Shown one piece after another: positions 1 to 7,899 of a DNA stretch of 64,000 nucleotides. The notes beneath the pieces were generated by a model, which was not told the DNA's origin, searched no databases, and saw nothing but the letters and a program-made list of their open reading frames with translations. How positions within the stretch are numbered: position 1 is the first letter of the stretch; each line of letters opens with the position of its first letter. Source of the DNA: an uncultured Hungatella sp. (GTDB taxonomy: Bacteria > Bacillota > Clostridia > Lachnospirales > Lachnospiraceae). The translations under genes were made by a program, and so were the position numbers. Location of the stretch: the NCBI GenBank assembly GCA_910579515.1, contig CAJTUV010000002.1:139295-203294 (forward strand), read 5' to 3'.

Positions 1-2
1 AG

Positions 3-1478
3 GGAAATCCTGCCACCAGCTCTGGCAAGGCCAGGTTAGAGATGGTAAAAGCCATTTACCACCAGTGCAGAGAAGAAGAAAAGCTATTTGACGACTGCGC
101 CCGTTCTTTGTATGCAGAAGGCAGGAAGGATTCTATACAGTGGAGTAATCTATTGGGCGAGGTGCGCATGGCCCAGATTAACGCGGACAATTTCGAAACA
201 GAAAAAGTTGGCAGAGTCACTAAACCAATCTGGAGATTAAAACAAAAGGATCAGTCGGTCTATTTTCGGAGTGAGGAAAGGACAAAACCTGACGACAAGG
301 CCTTGTTTTTAGAAGAGTATCGAGAGCTGGTCAAAGATCGTGAAGGCGAATTTTCCATGGTTTATGAAATGGTGCAGAGAAATCCGGACATTTTGGAAAA
401 GGCCAGCCGTTTTAGAAGGGTATTCGTTGATGCCAGAGGAGAGAAAGAAAAGGAATTAGGAGTTCTGACCGAAGGGACTTCGGAATACAAGACTGTTTCA
501 GAACAGCTAAAAGGAATCAATCACCTGTTAGATCTATTCGCAGGCCGTTCTGATAATTTCCAATTTGAAGCCACAGAGTGGAAAATTGTGGATGGACTGA
601 TGAATAAGATGAAAAATGAGGTTTTGCCAAGGGAAAAATTAACGGACGAACCTCGTCTCTGGACCATAAATGGTCTGACGTCTTATATGCGCGCCGCAGG
701 TTTTGTTAAAACACAGTCCTCGATTGTCAAGCAGTATAGGAAAATGGGGATTGAGGAGGGATCTTCGATTTCTGTGAGAAACGTAGCTGCCAGCCGGCTG
801 GCAGGTCTGCTTGGAACCTCAGGGCTTTTTGTCAAATCCCGTACTGCCGTCATAGAGCAAAATGGAGAGAAGAAAAAGGGAACCCTTATGATGGAGGCTT
901 CTGGAGAATCTTTTCGAAAGCTGGAAAGGAAGGCGCAGGAAGAACATCTGAAGCTGGAGTATTCCCCTGAGATGATACGTCAGCTTACGATTCTCCAGAT
1001 CATGGACACTCTGTTTGGGTGCATGGACAGAAGTGATGAGGACTTCTTTGCAGAGAGCCATGTGGAAGGAGGCCGTCTGATTGTAACAGGACTTACAGCG
1101 ATAAACAACGAATACTCTTTTGGGGTGTATTCCTATGAAGAAGTCACGGATACGGAGGATGGCATAGAATCTCCCTTTGTGGATGAATTAGACGACGAGA
1201 AGTGTTATCTGCCCGCCATGGACCGTCAGCTCTATGATCATATGATAAATCTTTCTTCTGAAGAGATTGATTATGCCTTAAAGGATATTCTTACTGACAA
1301 AGAGCTGGGGGCTTTAAAAAGCCGTCTGGCAGGCATACAGAATGTTCTTGAGAAAACCGCAGAACAAGACCCTGACTTTTTAGTGAATAAGGAAGACTGG
1401 GAGGCGGCTTCAGGAAGATTTGCCGCAGTAGACAATACGTATGTTTCAACCAAATATATAAAAGAAAATCATATATAG
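3..1478 (+). CDS. Partial protein with degenerate kinase-like C-terminal motif
   Basis: The reading frame is open from the left edge of the window, so the true start is probably upstream; the first ATG inside the window is at 42 and has no clear ribosome site. About 491 residues are visible. I do not recognise a named family with certainty. The N-terminal half is charged and helical. The C-terminal half has a layout I associate with HipA/PI3K-like kinases of Firmicutes: SVRNVAASRLAGLLG, then QLTILQIMDTLFGCMDRS around 990-1035, then AINNEYSFG around 1100-1125. In active relatives the catalytic loop is usually DRH followed by N, and the metal-binding motif has Asp (IDND-type). Here the Asp at 1026 and Arg remain, but the His and Asn are replaced (DRSDED) and the second motif has Asn-Asn. 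It may be a pseudokinase or effector-like protein. No transmembrane segment is seen. Confidence 0.6.
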   Translation, partial: GNPATSSGKARLEMVKAIYHQCREEEKLFDDCARSLYAEGRKDSIQWSNLLGEVRMAQINADNFETEKVGRVTKPIWRLKQKDQSVYFRSEERTKPDDKALFLEEYRELVKDREGEFSMVYEMVQRNPDILEKASRFRRVFVDARGEKEKELGVLTEGTSEYKTVSEQLKGINHLLDLFAGRSDNFQFEATEWKIVDGLMNKMKNEVLPREKLTDEPRLWTINGLTSYMRAAGFVKTQSSIVKQYRKMGIEEGSSISVRNVAASRLAGLLGTSGLFVKSRTAVIEQNGEKKKGTLMMEASGESFRKLERKAQEEHLKLEYSPEMIRQLTILQIMDTLFGCMDRSDEDFFAESHVEGGRLIVTGLTAINNEYSFGVYSYEEVTDTEDGIESPFVDELDDEKCYLPAMDRQLYDHMINLSSEEIDYALKDILTDKELGALKSRLAGIQNVLEKTAEQDPDFLVNKEDWEAASGRFAAVDNTYVSTKYIKENHI

Positions 1479-1510
1479 ACATCATTTTTTTGCCGGAGCA
1501 GCACAAGACA

Positions 1511-1552
1511 GGCCTTCTATGACAGAGTTTATTCATAGAAGGCCTTCTGTAT
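1511..1552 (+). terminator. Hairpin terminator after the first gene
   Basis: A perfect 12-bp stem is formed by GGCCTTCTATGA (1511-1522) and TCATAGAAGGCC (1533-1544), with a 10-base loop and a moderately T-rich tail (TTCTGTATT). It lies between the first gene and the promoter at 1552. The weak T tract keeps the confidence moderate. Confidence 0.55.
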
Positions 1553-1581
1553 TGACAAGAACCATTCTTTGACGGTAAAAT
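1552..1581 (+). promoter_or_regulatory. Sigma-A type promoter for the pdxK operon
   Basis: TTGACA at 1552-1557 and TAAAAT at 1576-1581 are separated by 18 bp. The promoter sits just after the preceding hairpin and about 30 bases ahead of the kinase start. Confidence 0.65.
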
Positions 1582-1612
1582 AAATATATTTTCTTTTAAG
1601 GAGAAGAACACC

Positions 1613-2458
1613 ATGTCCAAACAGAAAAAAGCCGCTGTCATCAATGACATTTCCGGCTATGGCCGCTGCGCCATTACGGTGGCTCTGCCAGTGATTTCAA
1701 AATTAAAGGTCCAGTGCTGTCCGGTGCCTACTTCGATATTTTCCAACCATACGGCGTTTCCCACATACTATTTTGACGACTATACAGATCGGATGCAGCC
1801 CTTTATTGACCAGTGGAAAGCTTTGGGGCTGACCTTTGACGGAATCCTGACCGGCTTTTTAGGTTCCAGAAAGCAGATCGAGATTGTGGCCGGCTTTATC
1901 CGGGATTTTGGAAAGGAACAGACCATTGTGGTCGTAGACCCCATTATGGGGGATCATGGAAAGCGTTATATTACGTATACAAACGAAATGTGTCAGGAAA
2001 TGAAACGCCTGGTCACGCTTGCGGATATCATTACGCCGAATTTGACAGAGGCTTGTATTCTGACAGACACAGACTACCATGAAGAAAAATGGAGATTGGA
2101 AGAGATTCGGGATTTGGCCCGCAGGCTAAGCCGGATGGGACCGAAAAAAGTGGTTATAACCGGAATTCCTCAGGGAGAGTATATCGCCAATTATTGTTAT
2201 GAAAATCAAGATGAGCAGACCATGAAAGAGAAGGGACAGTTTCTGCGGACCATAAAAGTGGGAACCCAGCGCTGCGGTACAGGGGATATTTTTGCGGCTA
2301 TCATTACTGCAGATGCAGTCAATGGAGTGGAGTTTGAAGTTTCCGTGAAAAAGGCGTCTGGGTTTATTAAGAAATGTATTCTAAAATCCATAGAGATGGA
2401 GATCCCTCTGACAGACGGAGTTTGTTTTGAGGAGGTTCTTGACACATTAAAAGCGTGA
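1613..2458 (+). CDS. pdxY: Pyridoxal/pyridoxamine kinase (ribokinase fold)
   Basis: Predicted cytoplasmic kinase of the PdxK/PdxY group that phosphorylates pyridoxal, pyridoxamine or pyridoxine with ATP to salvage vitamin B6. The 281 residues match the family length. Visible features are the N-terminal NDISGYGRCA substrate loop, the central VVVDPIMGDHG block, TPNLTEA, and the C-terminal anion-hole motif RCGTGDIFAA, where the Asp is the expected catalytic base. The ATG follows an AAGGAGAAG ribosome site. The next gene, a MATE exporter, starts 18 bases after the stop, so the two are probably co-transcribed. Which B6 vitamer is preferred cannot be told from sequence; related clostridial enzymes are annotated as pyridoxamine kinases. 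A role in HMP phosphorylation is less likely given the motif pattern. Confidence 0.88.
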   Translation: MSKQKKAAVINDISGYGRCAITVALPVISKLKVQCCPVPTSIFSNHTAFPTYYFDDYTDRMQPFIDQWKALGLTFDGILTGFLGSRKQIEIVAGFIRDFGKEQTIVVVDPIMGDHGKRYITYTNEMCQEMKRLVTLADIITPNLTEACILTDTDYHEEKWRLEEIRDLARRLSRMGPKKVVITGIPQGEYIANYCYENQDEQTMKEKGQFLRTIKVGTQRCGTGDIFAAIITADAVNGVEFEVSVKKASGFIKKCILKSIEMEIPLTDGVCFEEVLDTLKA

Positions 2459-2476
2459 GAGAGGAAAGACGAAAGG

Positions 2477-3835
2477 ATGAAATCTTCCAATATTAAAAAT
2501 ATGACAGAGGGAAGGCCTGGAAGATTGATTCTGGCGTTTGCCGTTCCCTTGATGGCTGGAAATATGTTTCAACAGCTTTACACCGTAGTTGACACCATGG
2601 TGGTGGGAAAGTTTTTAGGGGTTCAGGCATTGGCGGCTCTGGGAGCCGCAGACTGGCTGAACTGGATGATGCTTGGCATCATTCAGGGACTGACCCAGGG
2701 ATTCGCCATTAAAATGGCCCAGGAATTTGGGGCTGAAAAATATAGGTTATTAAAAAAGGTTATTGGAAATTCCGGAATCATGGCGGCCTTCTTTTCTCTG
2801 GCTCTGACAGTGGGAGGACAGTTTCTGGCAAAGCCTGTTTTGCTGGTTCTTCATACTCCTAAAGAGATTTTGCCGGATACCCTTTTGTATATCCGAATCA
2901 TGTTTATGGGGATTCCGGTCGTCATGGTTTATAACCTATTGGCCTGTGTGCTCCGCTCTTTGGGAGACAGCAAAACACCTCTTCACGCCATGGTGCTTGC
3001 TTCTTTCACCAATATTGTTTTAGACGTATTGTTTGTGTACTGTTTCCGATGGGGAATTGGAGGCGCGGCCGTTGCCACCTTGATCGCTCAGATGATTTCC
3101 AGCGTGTACTGCTATTATCACATTCGGCGCATTGATATCCTCTCTCTGAACAGAGGCGATTTTCGCATGGATCGGGGATTGTCCATTCGCCTGGTTGGTC
3201 TGGGGCTTCCCATGGCCTTTCAGAATGCGGTTATCGCCATTGGCGGCATGATCGTTCAGATGGTAGTCAACGGATTTGGGGTTGTTTTTATCGCCGGGTT
3301 TACGGCCACGAATAAACTGTATGGATTGCTGGAGATTGCGGCTACCTCTTATGGGTATTCGGTTGTCACCTATGTGGGGCAGAATCTTGGGGCAAAGAAA
3401 TGGAAACGGATTCGCTCTGGAGTAAACGCCGCGTTGGTGGTGGCGGTGATTACTTCCGTGTTTATCGGGAGTGTGATGCTGGTCACAGGAAAGTGGATTC
3501 TGGGCTGGTTTATTTCCGGAACGCCTGGGCAGGTGGAGGAAGCCATGAGAGTGGCCTATTTCTATCTGGCAGTTATGAGCGTGTCTTTGCCCATTCTGTA
3601 TATTTTGCATGTTCTTCGTTCTGCCATTCAGGGGATGGGAAATACAGTCTTGCCTATGCTGTCTGGGATTGCAGAGTTTTTTATGCGGACCATGGCAGTT
3701 TTGCTTCTGCCTCATTTGGTAGGAGAGGTGGGAATCTTTTTTGCAGAAATTTTGGCATGGGCAGGGGCGGATGTGGTTTTGATTCTCAGCTATCTGTTGA
3801 AAATACGTGACCTTGGGAGGCTATCGCAAACGTAA
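2477..3835 (+). CDS. MATE-family multidrug/Na+ antiporter
   Basis: Predicted inner-membrane exporter of the MATE family, 452 residues, with about twelve hydrophobic segments in two halves. The N-terminal pattern GRLILAFAVPLMAGNMFQQL followed by DTMVVGKFLG is typical of the family, and the second half repeats it (RLVGLGLPMAFQNAVIAIGG). Such proteins extrude cationic compounds or flavins in exchange for Na+ or H+. The start at 2477 has an AAAGG site. It lies between pyridoxal kinase and the siroheme genes; the siroheme gene begins 11 bases past the stop, and its ribosome site overlaps this stop codon. The substrate is unknown. Export of a tetrapyrrole or a vitamin-related compound is only a guess from context. 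Confidence 0.85.
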   Translation: MKSSNIKNMTEGRPGRLILAFAVPLMAGNMFQQLYTVVDTMVVGKFLGVQALAALGAADWLNWMMLGIIQGLTQGFAIKMAQEFGAEKYRLLKKVIGNSGIMAAFFSLALTVGGQFLAKPVLLVLHTPKEILPDTLLYIRIMFMGIPVVMVYNLLACVLRSLGDSKTPLHAMVLASFTNIVLDVLFVYCFRWGIGGAAVATLIAQMISSVYCYYHIRRIDILSLNRGDFRMDRGLSIRLVGLGLPMAFQNAVIAIGGMIVQMVVNGFGVVFIAGFTATNKLYGLLEIAATSYGYSVVTYVGQNLGAKKWKRIRSGVNAALVVAVITSVFIGSVMLVTGKWILGWFISGTPGQVEEAMRVAYFYLAVMSVSLPILYILHVLRSAIQGMGNTVLPMLSGIAEFFMRTMAVLLLPHLVGEVGIFFAEILAWAGADVVLILSYLLKIRDLGRLSQT

Positions 3836-3846
3836 GGAGGTTTGTC

Positions 3847-4542
3847 TTGTCTTATTTTCCAATGTATATCGAATTGAAGGATGCTCCCTGTCTGGTGGCA
3901 GGCGGCGGGCGGATTGCTGCGCGCAAGGTAGAAGTACTTTTGGATTTTGGCGCTGAGATAACCGTCGTGGCGCCGCGTTTGACACAGGAGTTAAGAGAGA
4001 ATCCGAAAATCAAGGCCGTGGCCAGGCCCTTTCAGGAAAAGGATATCGAGGGGATGACTCTGGTGGTGGCGGCCACAGAGGATGGGGAATTAAACCATCA
4101 GATTTCTGCGCTTTGCAGAAAGAAAAAGATATTTGTCAATGCAGTAGACCAAAAGGCGGACTGTACCTTTATTTTTCCTGCCTATGTAAAACGGGGACAG
4201 GTTACGGCCGCGGTTACCACAGGGGGTTCCAGCCCTGCTTTGGCAAAGTACTTAAAAAGAGAGATAGAAAAAGTCATTCCGAAACAGATTGGAACATTGG
4301 CAGAATCATTAGAGCGTCTCCGTCCCTATGTGAAGGCTACGCTTTCTGAAGAAAAACAACGCGCATGGGTTTTTGAGAAGCTTTTCGAAACAGGACATTT
4401 CCGATTGAATCAGGGTCAGGAGAATGCCCAACTATTTGACAGGACTGAGGTAGACAATCTTATAAAGGAGGCACAAAATGAATATCCGAATCGGAACCAG
4501 GGGATCGAAGCTGGCCATGGCTCAGGCCAGAGAGGTTTGTGA
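3847..4542 (+). CDS. Precorrin-2 dehydrogenase / sirohydrochlorin ferrochelatase
   Basis: Predicted NAD-dependent enzyme of the Met8p/CysG N-terminal family that oxidises precorrin-2 to sirohydrochlorin and may insert iron to make siroheme. The N-terminus has the Rossmann motif CLVAGGGRIAARKVEVLLDF, followed by TVVAPRL, and later AAVTTGGSSPALAKYLK, typical of this fold. The 231 residues suit the stand-alone form. The start is the TTG at 3847, six bases after a perfect AAGGAGG at 3834-3840; the ATG at 3862 is too far from it. Its last 65 bases overlap the start of the HemC-CobA-HemD gene in another frame, suggesting translational coupling. Together the two genes cover porphobilinogen to sirohydrochlorin or siroheme. 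Confidence 0.87.
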   Translation: MSYFPMYIELKDAPCLVAGGGRIAARKVEVLLDFGAEITVVAPRLTQELRENPKIKAVARPFQEKDIEGMTLVVAATEDGELNHQISALCRKKKIFVNAVDQKADCTFIFPAYVKRGQVTAAVTTGGSSPALAKYLKREIEKVIPKQIGTLAESLERLRPYVKATLSEEKQRAWVFEKLFETGHFRLNQGQENAQLFDRTEVDNLIKEAQNEYPNRNQGIEAGHGSGQRGL

Positions 4543-6829
4543 CAGATTAAGGGAAGCGTTTCCAGAACATGAGTATGAGATTGTGGTGATTTCCACAAAG
4601 GGAGACCAGATTCAGAATGTGGCTTTAAAACAGATTGGAGAAAAAGGGATTTTTGTCAAAGAGATTGAGAGAGAGCTTTTGAACGGAACCATTCATCTGG
4701 GAGTTCACAGCATGAAGGATATGCCTGCCCAGTGTGAGAAGGGACTTACTTTTACAAAGACCTGGAAACGAGAGGACCCAAGAGACGTGCTGATACTTCG
4801 GGAGGCAAATTCTTTGAATGATCTGAAGGAAGGCGCGAAAATCGGCACGGGAAGCCAGCGCAGGGCGTGTCAGTTGAAATGGCTGCGTCCAGATCTTCAG
4901 ATTGTGGACATACGTGGAAATGTAGATACCCGTTTGCGAAAGATGAAGGAACAAGGCCTGGATGGAATTGTGTTGGCCTGTGCTGGTTTAAAGCGTTTGG
5001 GAATGGAACAGGTTATTACGCAGTATTTAACGCCAGAACAGATGGTCCCAGCCTGCGGCCAGGGGGCTCTTGCTCTGGAGATACGAGAAGACCATGAAGT
5101 TTTACAAAAGATGTTAGACTCTCTTGCCCATGAGGAGAGCCACGCCTGCATTGAGGCGGAGAGAAGTTTTCTGAAAGCGGCAGGCGGAGGCTGTCATGCT
5201 CCTGTAGGCGCAAATTGTACGTGGCATGAGGGAACTTTGCGGATGGAAGCAGTTTATGGGACTTCATCCATAGAAGGACTGAAGCGGGTTGTGGTCTGGG
5301 GTTCTGACGGAGAGAGATTAGGGAGGCAGGCGGCCGAGCTTTTGTCAGGAGGCAAAGAGGCTGGCATGGTTTATTTGGCAGGTGCAGGTCCGGGAGACGA
5401 AGAACTCATTACGGTAAAGGGAAAGCGAATCATAGAAGAAGCAGATTGTATCATCTATGACCATCTTGCCAACCCTGACTTACTTAAATTTGCCAAACCA
5501 GACTGTGAGAAATTATATGTAGGAAAAGAAAACCACAGACATGTTATGCGGCAGGAAGAAATCAACGCTCTTCTTGTGCAAAAGGCAATGTGCTGTCAAA
5601 GTGTAGTTCGTTTAAAAGGCGGAGATCCTTATGTATTTGGGCGGGGAGGAGAAGAGGGAATTTATCTGAGGGAGAGAGGGATCCCGTTTGAGGTCATACC
5701 CGGAATCAGTTCTGTCACAGCCGGACTTGCCTATGGGGGAATCCCTATAACTCACAGAGGAGTTTCAAAAGGGTTTCAGGTGATAACCGCTCATCAAAAG
5801 GAGGGGAGGCCGGCCAAGATTGATTATAAAGCTCTTGCAAAAAGCGAGGATACCTGCGTTTTTCTGATGGGTTTTTCAAAGATAAAGGAAATTGCAGAGG
5901 GGCTTCTTTTAGCAGGAAAAGATCCTCAGTGTCCTGTGGCTGTTATCTCCAATGCCACGCTGCCCAAGCAGCGTACCTGTATCGGAACCCTTGAAACGAT
6001 TGTCCAGAAGACGAGAGAGGTATTCCTGGAACCTCCGGCTCTGATTGTGGTAGGAAATGTGGTCAGATTGCGTTCTTCGTTAAATTTTTTTGAGGAAAAG
6101 CCGCTGTTTGGAAAGCGGTATCTTGTGACAAAGATTGGGGAGGAGACCACTAAATTAACCAGTGGATTAAGAGAAATGGGAGGGGATGTAACAGAAATTC
6201 AGACAGGGGAGATAAAACGGTGGGACAATGCGGTCAGGGAAGAGATGTTTTCAAATCCAGGATGGATTGTTCTTACCAGCAGGCATGGAGTGGAGGCGTT
6301 TTTTCACTCTTTAAAAGCTCAGAAAATTGACCTTCGGGCTCTGGCTGCACAAAAATTTGCGGTGGTGGGGAAAAAGACCGCCGAAGCTCTGGAGCTTTAT
6401 GGGATTTATGCAGATCTTATTCCCCCTGTTTTTGAAGGCGCCGCTCTGTGTGGGGAATTAGAGAGAATGGCCGGATCAAAGGAACAAATCCTCTATGGAG
6501 TTCCAAAAGGGGAGGGAGGGGAAGAGATTCTCCGTTTAAAAGAAAGCCACAACGTTTTGGAGGTCTGTCTATATGAGAATCAGGAGTATTATGAAGAGGT
6601 TCCCATGATACCGTTTGACGCCGCATTTTTCACCTGCGCCTCTTCTGTGAAACGGCTTTTTGGCCGTCTGTCAGACAGTCAGAGGCTTGCCTTTGAAAGC
6701 GGCGCGATAGAAGCGGTGAGCATCGGAACAAGCACCACAAAAGCTTTAGAACATTTTGGGGTATGCAAAATCCGTCAGGCCGTTTCTGCCACTTATGAGG
6801 GAATGCTGTCTATTGTCAAATCGCCCTGA
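4478..6829 (+). CDS. Trifunctional HemC-CobA-HemD fusion
   Basis: A 783-residue protein joining three consecutive enzymes of uroporphyrinoid synthesis. Residues about 1-290 are hydroxymethylbilane synthase: IRIGTRGSKLAMAQA at the start, and GGGCHAPVGANC with Cys239, the expected dipyrromethane cofactor attachment site. Residues about 297-540 are uroporphyrinogen-III C-methyltransferase (CobA/SUMT): VYLAGAGPGDEELITVKG, VRLKGGDPYVFGRGGEE and VIPGISSVTAGLAYGGIPIT. Residues about 545-783 are uroporphyrinogen-III synthase (HemD): WIVLTSRHGVEAFF and FAVVGKKTAEALELYG. The methylase sits between the two enzymes that precede it in the pathway. The ATG follows AAAGGAGG inside the end of the preceding gene. 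CobA-HemD fusions are known in clostridia; adding HemC is less common. The product is precorrin-2 for siroheme or cobalamin rather than haem. Confidence 0.93.
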   Translation: MNIRIGTRGSKLAMAQAREVCDRLREAFPEHEYEIVVISTKGDQIQNVALKQIGEKGIFVKEIERELLNGTIHLGVHSMKDMPAQCEKGLTFTKTWKREDPRDVLILREANSLNDLKEGAKIGTGSQRRACQLKWLRPDLQIVDIRGNVDTRLRKMKEQGLDGIVLACAGLKRLGMEQVITQYLTPEQMVPACGQGALALEIREDHEVLQKMLDSLAHEESHACIEAERSFLKAAGGGCHAPVGANCTWHEGTLRMEAVYGTSSIEGLKRVVVWGSDGERLGRQAAELLSGGKEAGMVYLAGAGPGDEELITVKGKRIIEEADCIIYDHLANPDLLKFAKPDCEKLYVGKENHRHVMRQEEINALLVQKAMCCQSVVRLKGGDPYVFGRGGEEGIYLRERGIPFEVIPGISSVTAGLAYGGIPITHRGVSKGFQVITAHQKEGRPAKIDYKALAKSEDTCVFLMGFSKIKEIAEGLLLAGKDPQCPVAVISNATLPKQRTCIGTLETIVQKTREVFLEPPALIVVGNVVRLRSSLNFFEEKPLFGKRYLVTKIGEETTKLTSGLREMGGDVTEIQTGEIKRWDNAVREEMFSNPGWIVLTSRHGVEAFFHSLKAQKIDLRALAAQKFAVVGKKTAEALELYGIYADLIPPVFEGAALCGELERMAGSKEQILYGVPKGEGGEEILRLKESHNVLEVCLYENQEYYEEVPMIPFDAAFFTCASSVKRLFGRLSDSQRLAFESGAIEAVSIGTSTTKALEHFGVCKIRQAVSATYEGMLSIVKSP

Positions 6830-6856
6830 TAACATATGTATTTAGGTCCTTTTCCT

Positions 6857-6863
6857 TGTCGAA
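6857..6863 (+). promoter_or_regulatory. Candidate 0A box upstream of spo0A
   Basis: The heptamer TGTCGAA matches the Spo0A-binding consensus TGNCGAA exactly and lies 80 bases before the spo0A start. It could mediate autoregulation. A 7-base match alone is weak, but the position supports it. Confidence 0.5.
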
Positions 6864-6942
6864 ACTTGCGGTAGAATCCCGTTGCAACGTGAGAAAATGC
6901 CAGTCTATAATCAGCTTACTGACGAGAAGAGGAGGACAAGGT

Positions 6943-7752
6943 ATGACAATGTTAAGCGTTGCGATTGCAGAAGATAATCCCAAAACTTTAGAAGTATTAA
7001 ACCAGATGCTGGAGTCGGAAGACGACATTCAGGTTGTGGGAAAAGCAGAAAATGGGGAAGATGCGTACGAGATGATCCTGAATACAAAACCAGACGTGGT
7101 GTTGATGGATGTCATAATGCCGGGAATGGACGGCGTCACGGTGATGGAAAAGGTGAAAATGGAAGAAGATTTGGAGAAAAAGCCGTCGTTTATTATGGTG
7201 TCGGCGGCAGGAAGTGAAAATGTGACAGAAGATGCGTTTCGCATGGGAGCTAATTATTTCATCATGAAGCCGTTTAAGAAAGAAGTGGTTTTGGACAAAA
7301 TCCGCAGAATTGCAGGATACAGCACAAGGCCTAAGAGCTTTGGACTTTCAGGAATCCGTAAAGTAAAACCATATGAAAATCAATTAGAGTACATGGAGCG
7401 CAATTTAGAAAACGATGTGACGCAGATTTTACATGAAATCGGAGTCCCAGCACATATTAAAGGATATCAGTATTTAAGGGATGCCATCGCAATTTCCGTG
7501 GCGGACCAGGATATGCTGACTTCGGTCACAAAGGTCCTGTATCCCAATATTGCGAAAAAGCACCAGACAACTTCCAGCCGTGTGGAAAGAGCCATTCGCC
7601 ATGCCATCGAGGTAGCCTGGAGCAGAGGGAAAATGGACACCATAAACGATATATTTGGATATACCGTCAGCAATGGAAAAGGCAAACCAACAAATTCTGA
7701 ATTTATCGCACTTTTGTCGGATAAAATTCGTCTGGACTATAAACGAATGTAA
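6943..7752 (+). CDS. spo0A: Sporulation master regulator Spo0A
   Basis: Response regulator that, when phosphorylated, binds 0A boxes and starts sporulation. With the ATG at 6943 (AGGAGG at 6929-6935) it is 269 residues, the usual size. The receiver has acidic residues E10/D11, the phosphoacceptor D56 in VVLMDVIMPGMDG, and the MVSAA and MKPF positions. The C-terminal DNA-binding domain has ILHEIGVPAHIKGYQYLRDA, SSRVERAIRHAIEVAWSRG and FGYTVSNGKGKPTNSEFIA, which are nearly invariant in Spo0A. A TTG at 6856 in frame would add 29 residues but lies on the candidate 0A box, so it was not used. In many clostridia spoIVB precedes spo0A; here the tetrapyrrole fusion gene does. No strong terminator separates it from hemCD. 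Confidence 0.96.
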   Translation: MTMLSVAIAEDNPKTLEVLNQMLESEDDIQVVGKAENGEDAYEMILNTKPDVVLMDVIMPGMDGVTVMEKVKMEEDLEKKPSFIMVSAAGSENVTEDAFRMGANYFIMKPFKKEVVLDKIRRIAGYSTRPKSFGLSGIRKVKPYENQLEYMERNLENDVTQILHEIGVPAHIKGYQYLRDAIAISVADQDMLTSVTKVLYPNIAKKHQTTSSRVERAIRHAIEVAWSRGKMDTINDIFGYTVSNGKGKPTNSEFIALLSDKIRLDYKRM

Positions 7753-7899
7753 TACTTCCAAATTCCAGCGTTCTGCATCTATTTACAAACTTCTCCTGAA
7801 ATCATGACAGAAACTACTTCCTAATTTTAAAAAAGTAGTGTATACTATAGCTATTACGGGGTTGTACAGCGTCAACTTCGAATGAGGAGGGTTTTTAAC

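Noticed and set aside
3020..3715. Long minus-strand frame of 231 codons inside the MATE gene
   Set aside because: It is antisense to a well-supported membrane protein gene, rich in His/Asn/Gln from reverse reading of hydrophobic codons, with no ribosome site.
6844..6877. Sigma-H promoter upstream of spo0A (AGG... and GTAGAAT)
   Set aside because: The -10-like GTAGAAT is good, but the spacing to the AGG element is about 20 bases rather than 11-14, so I did not call it.
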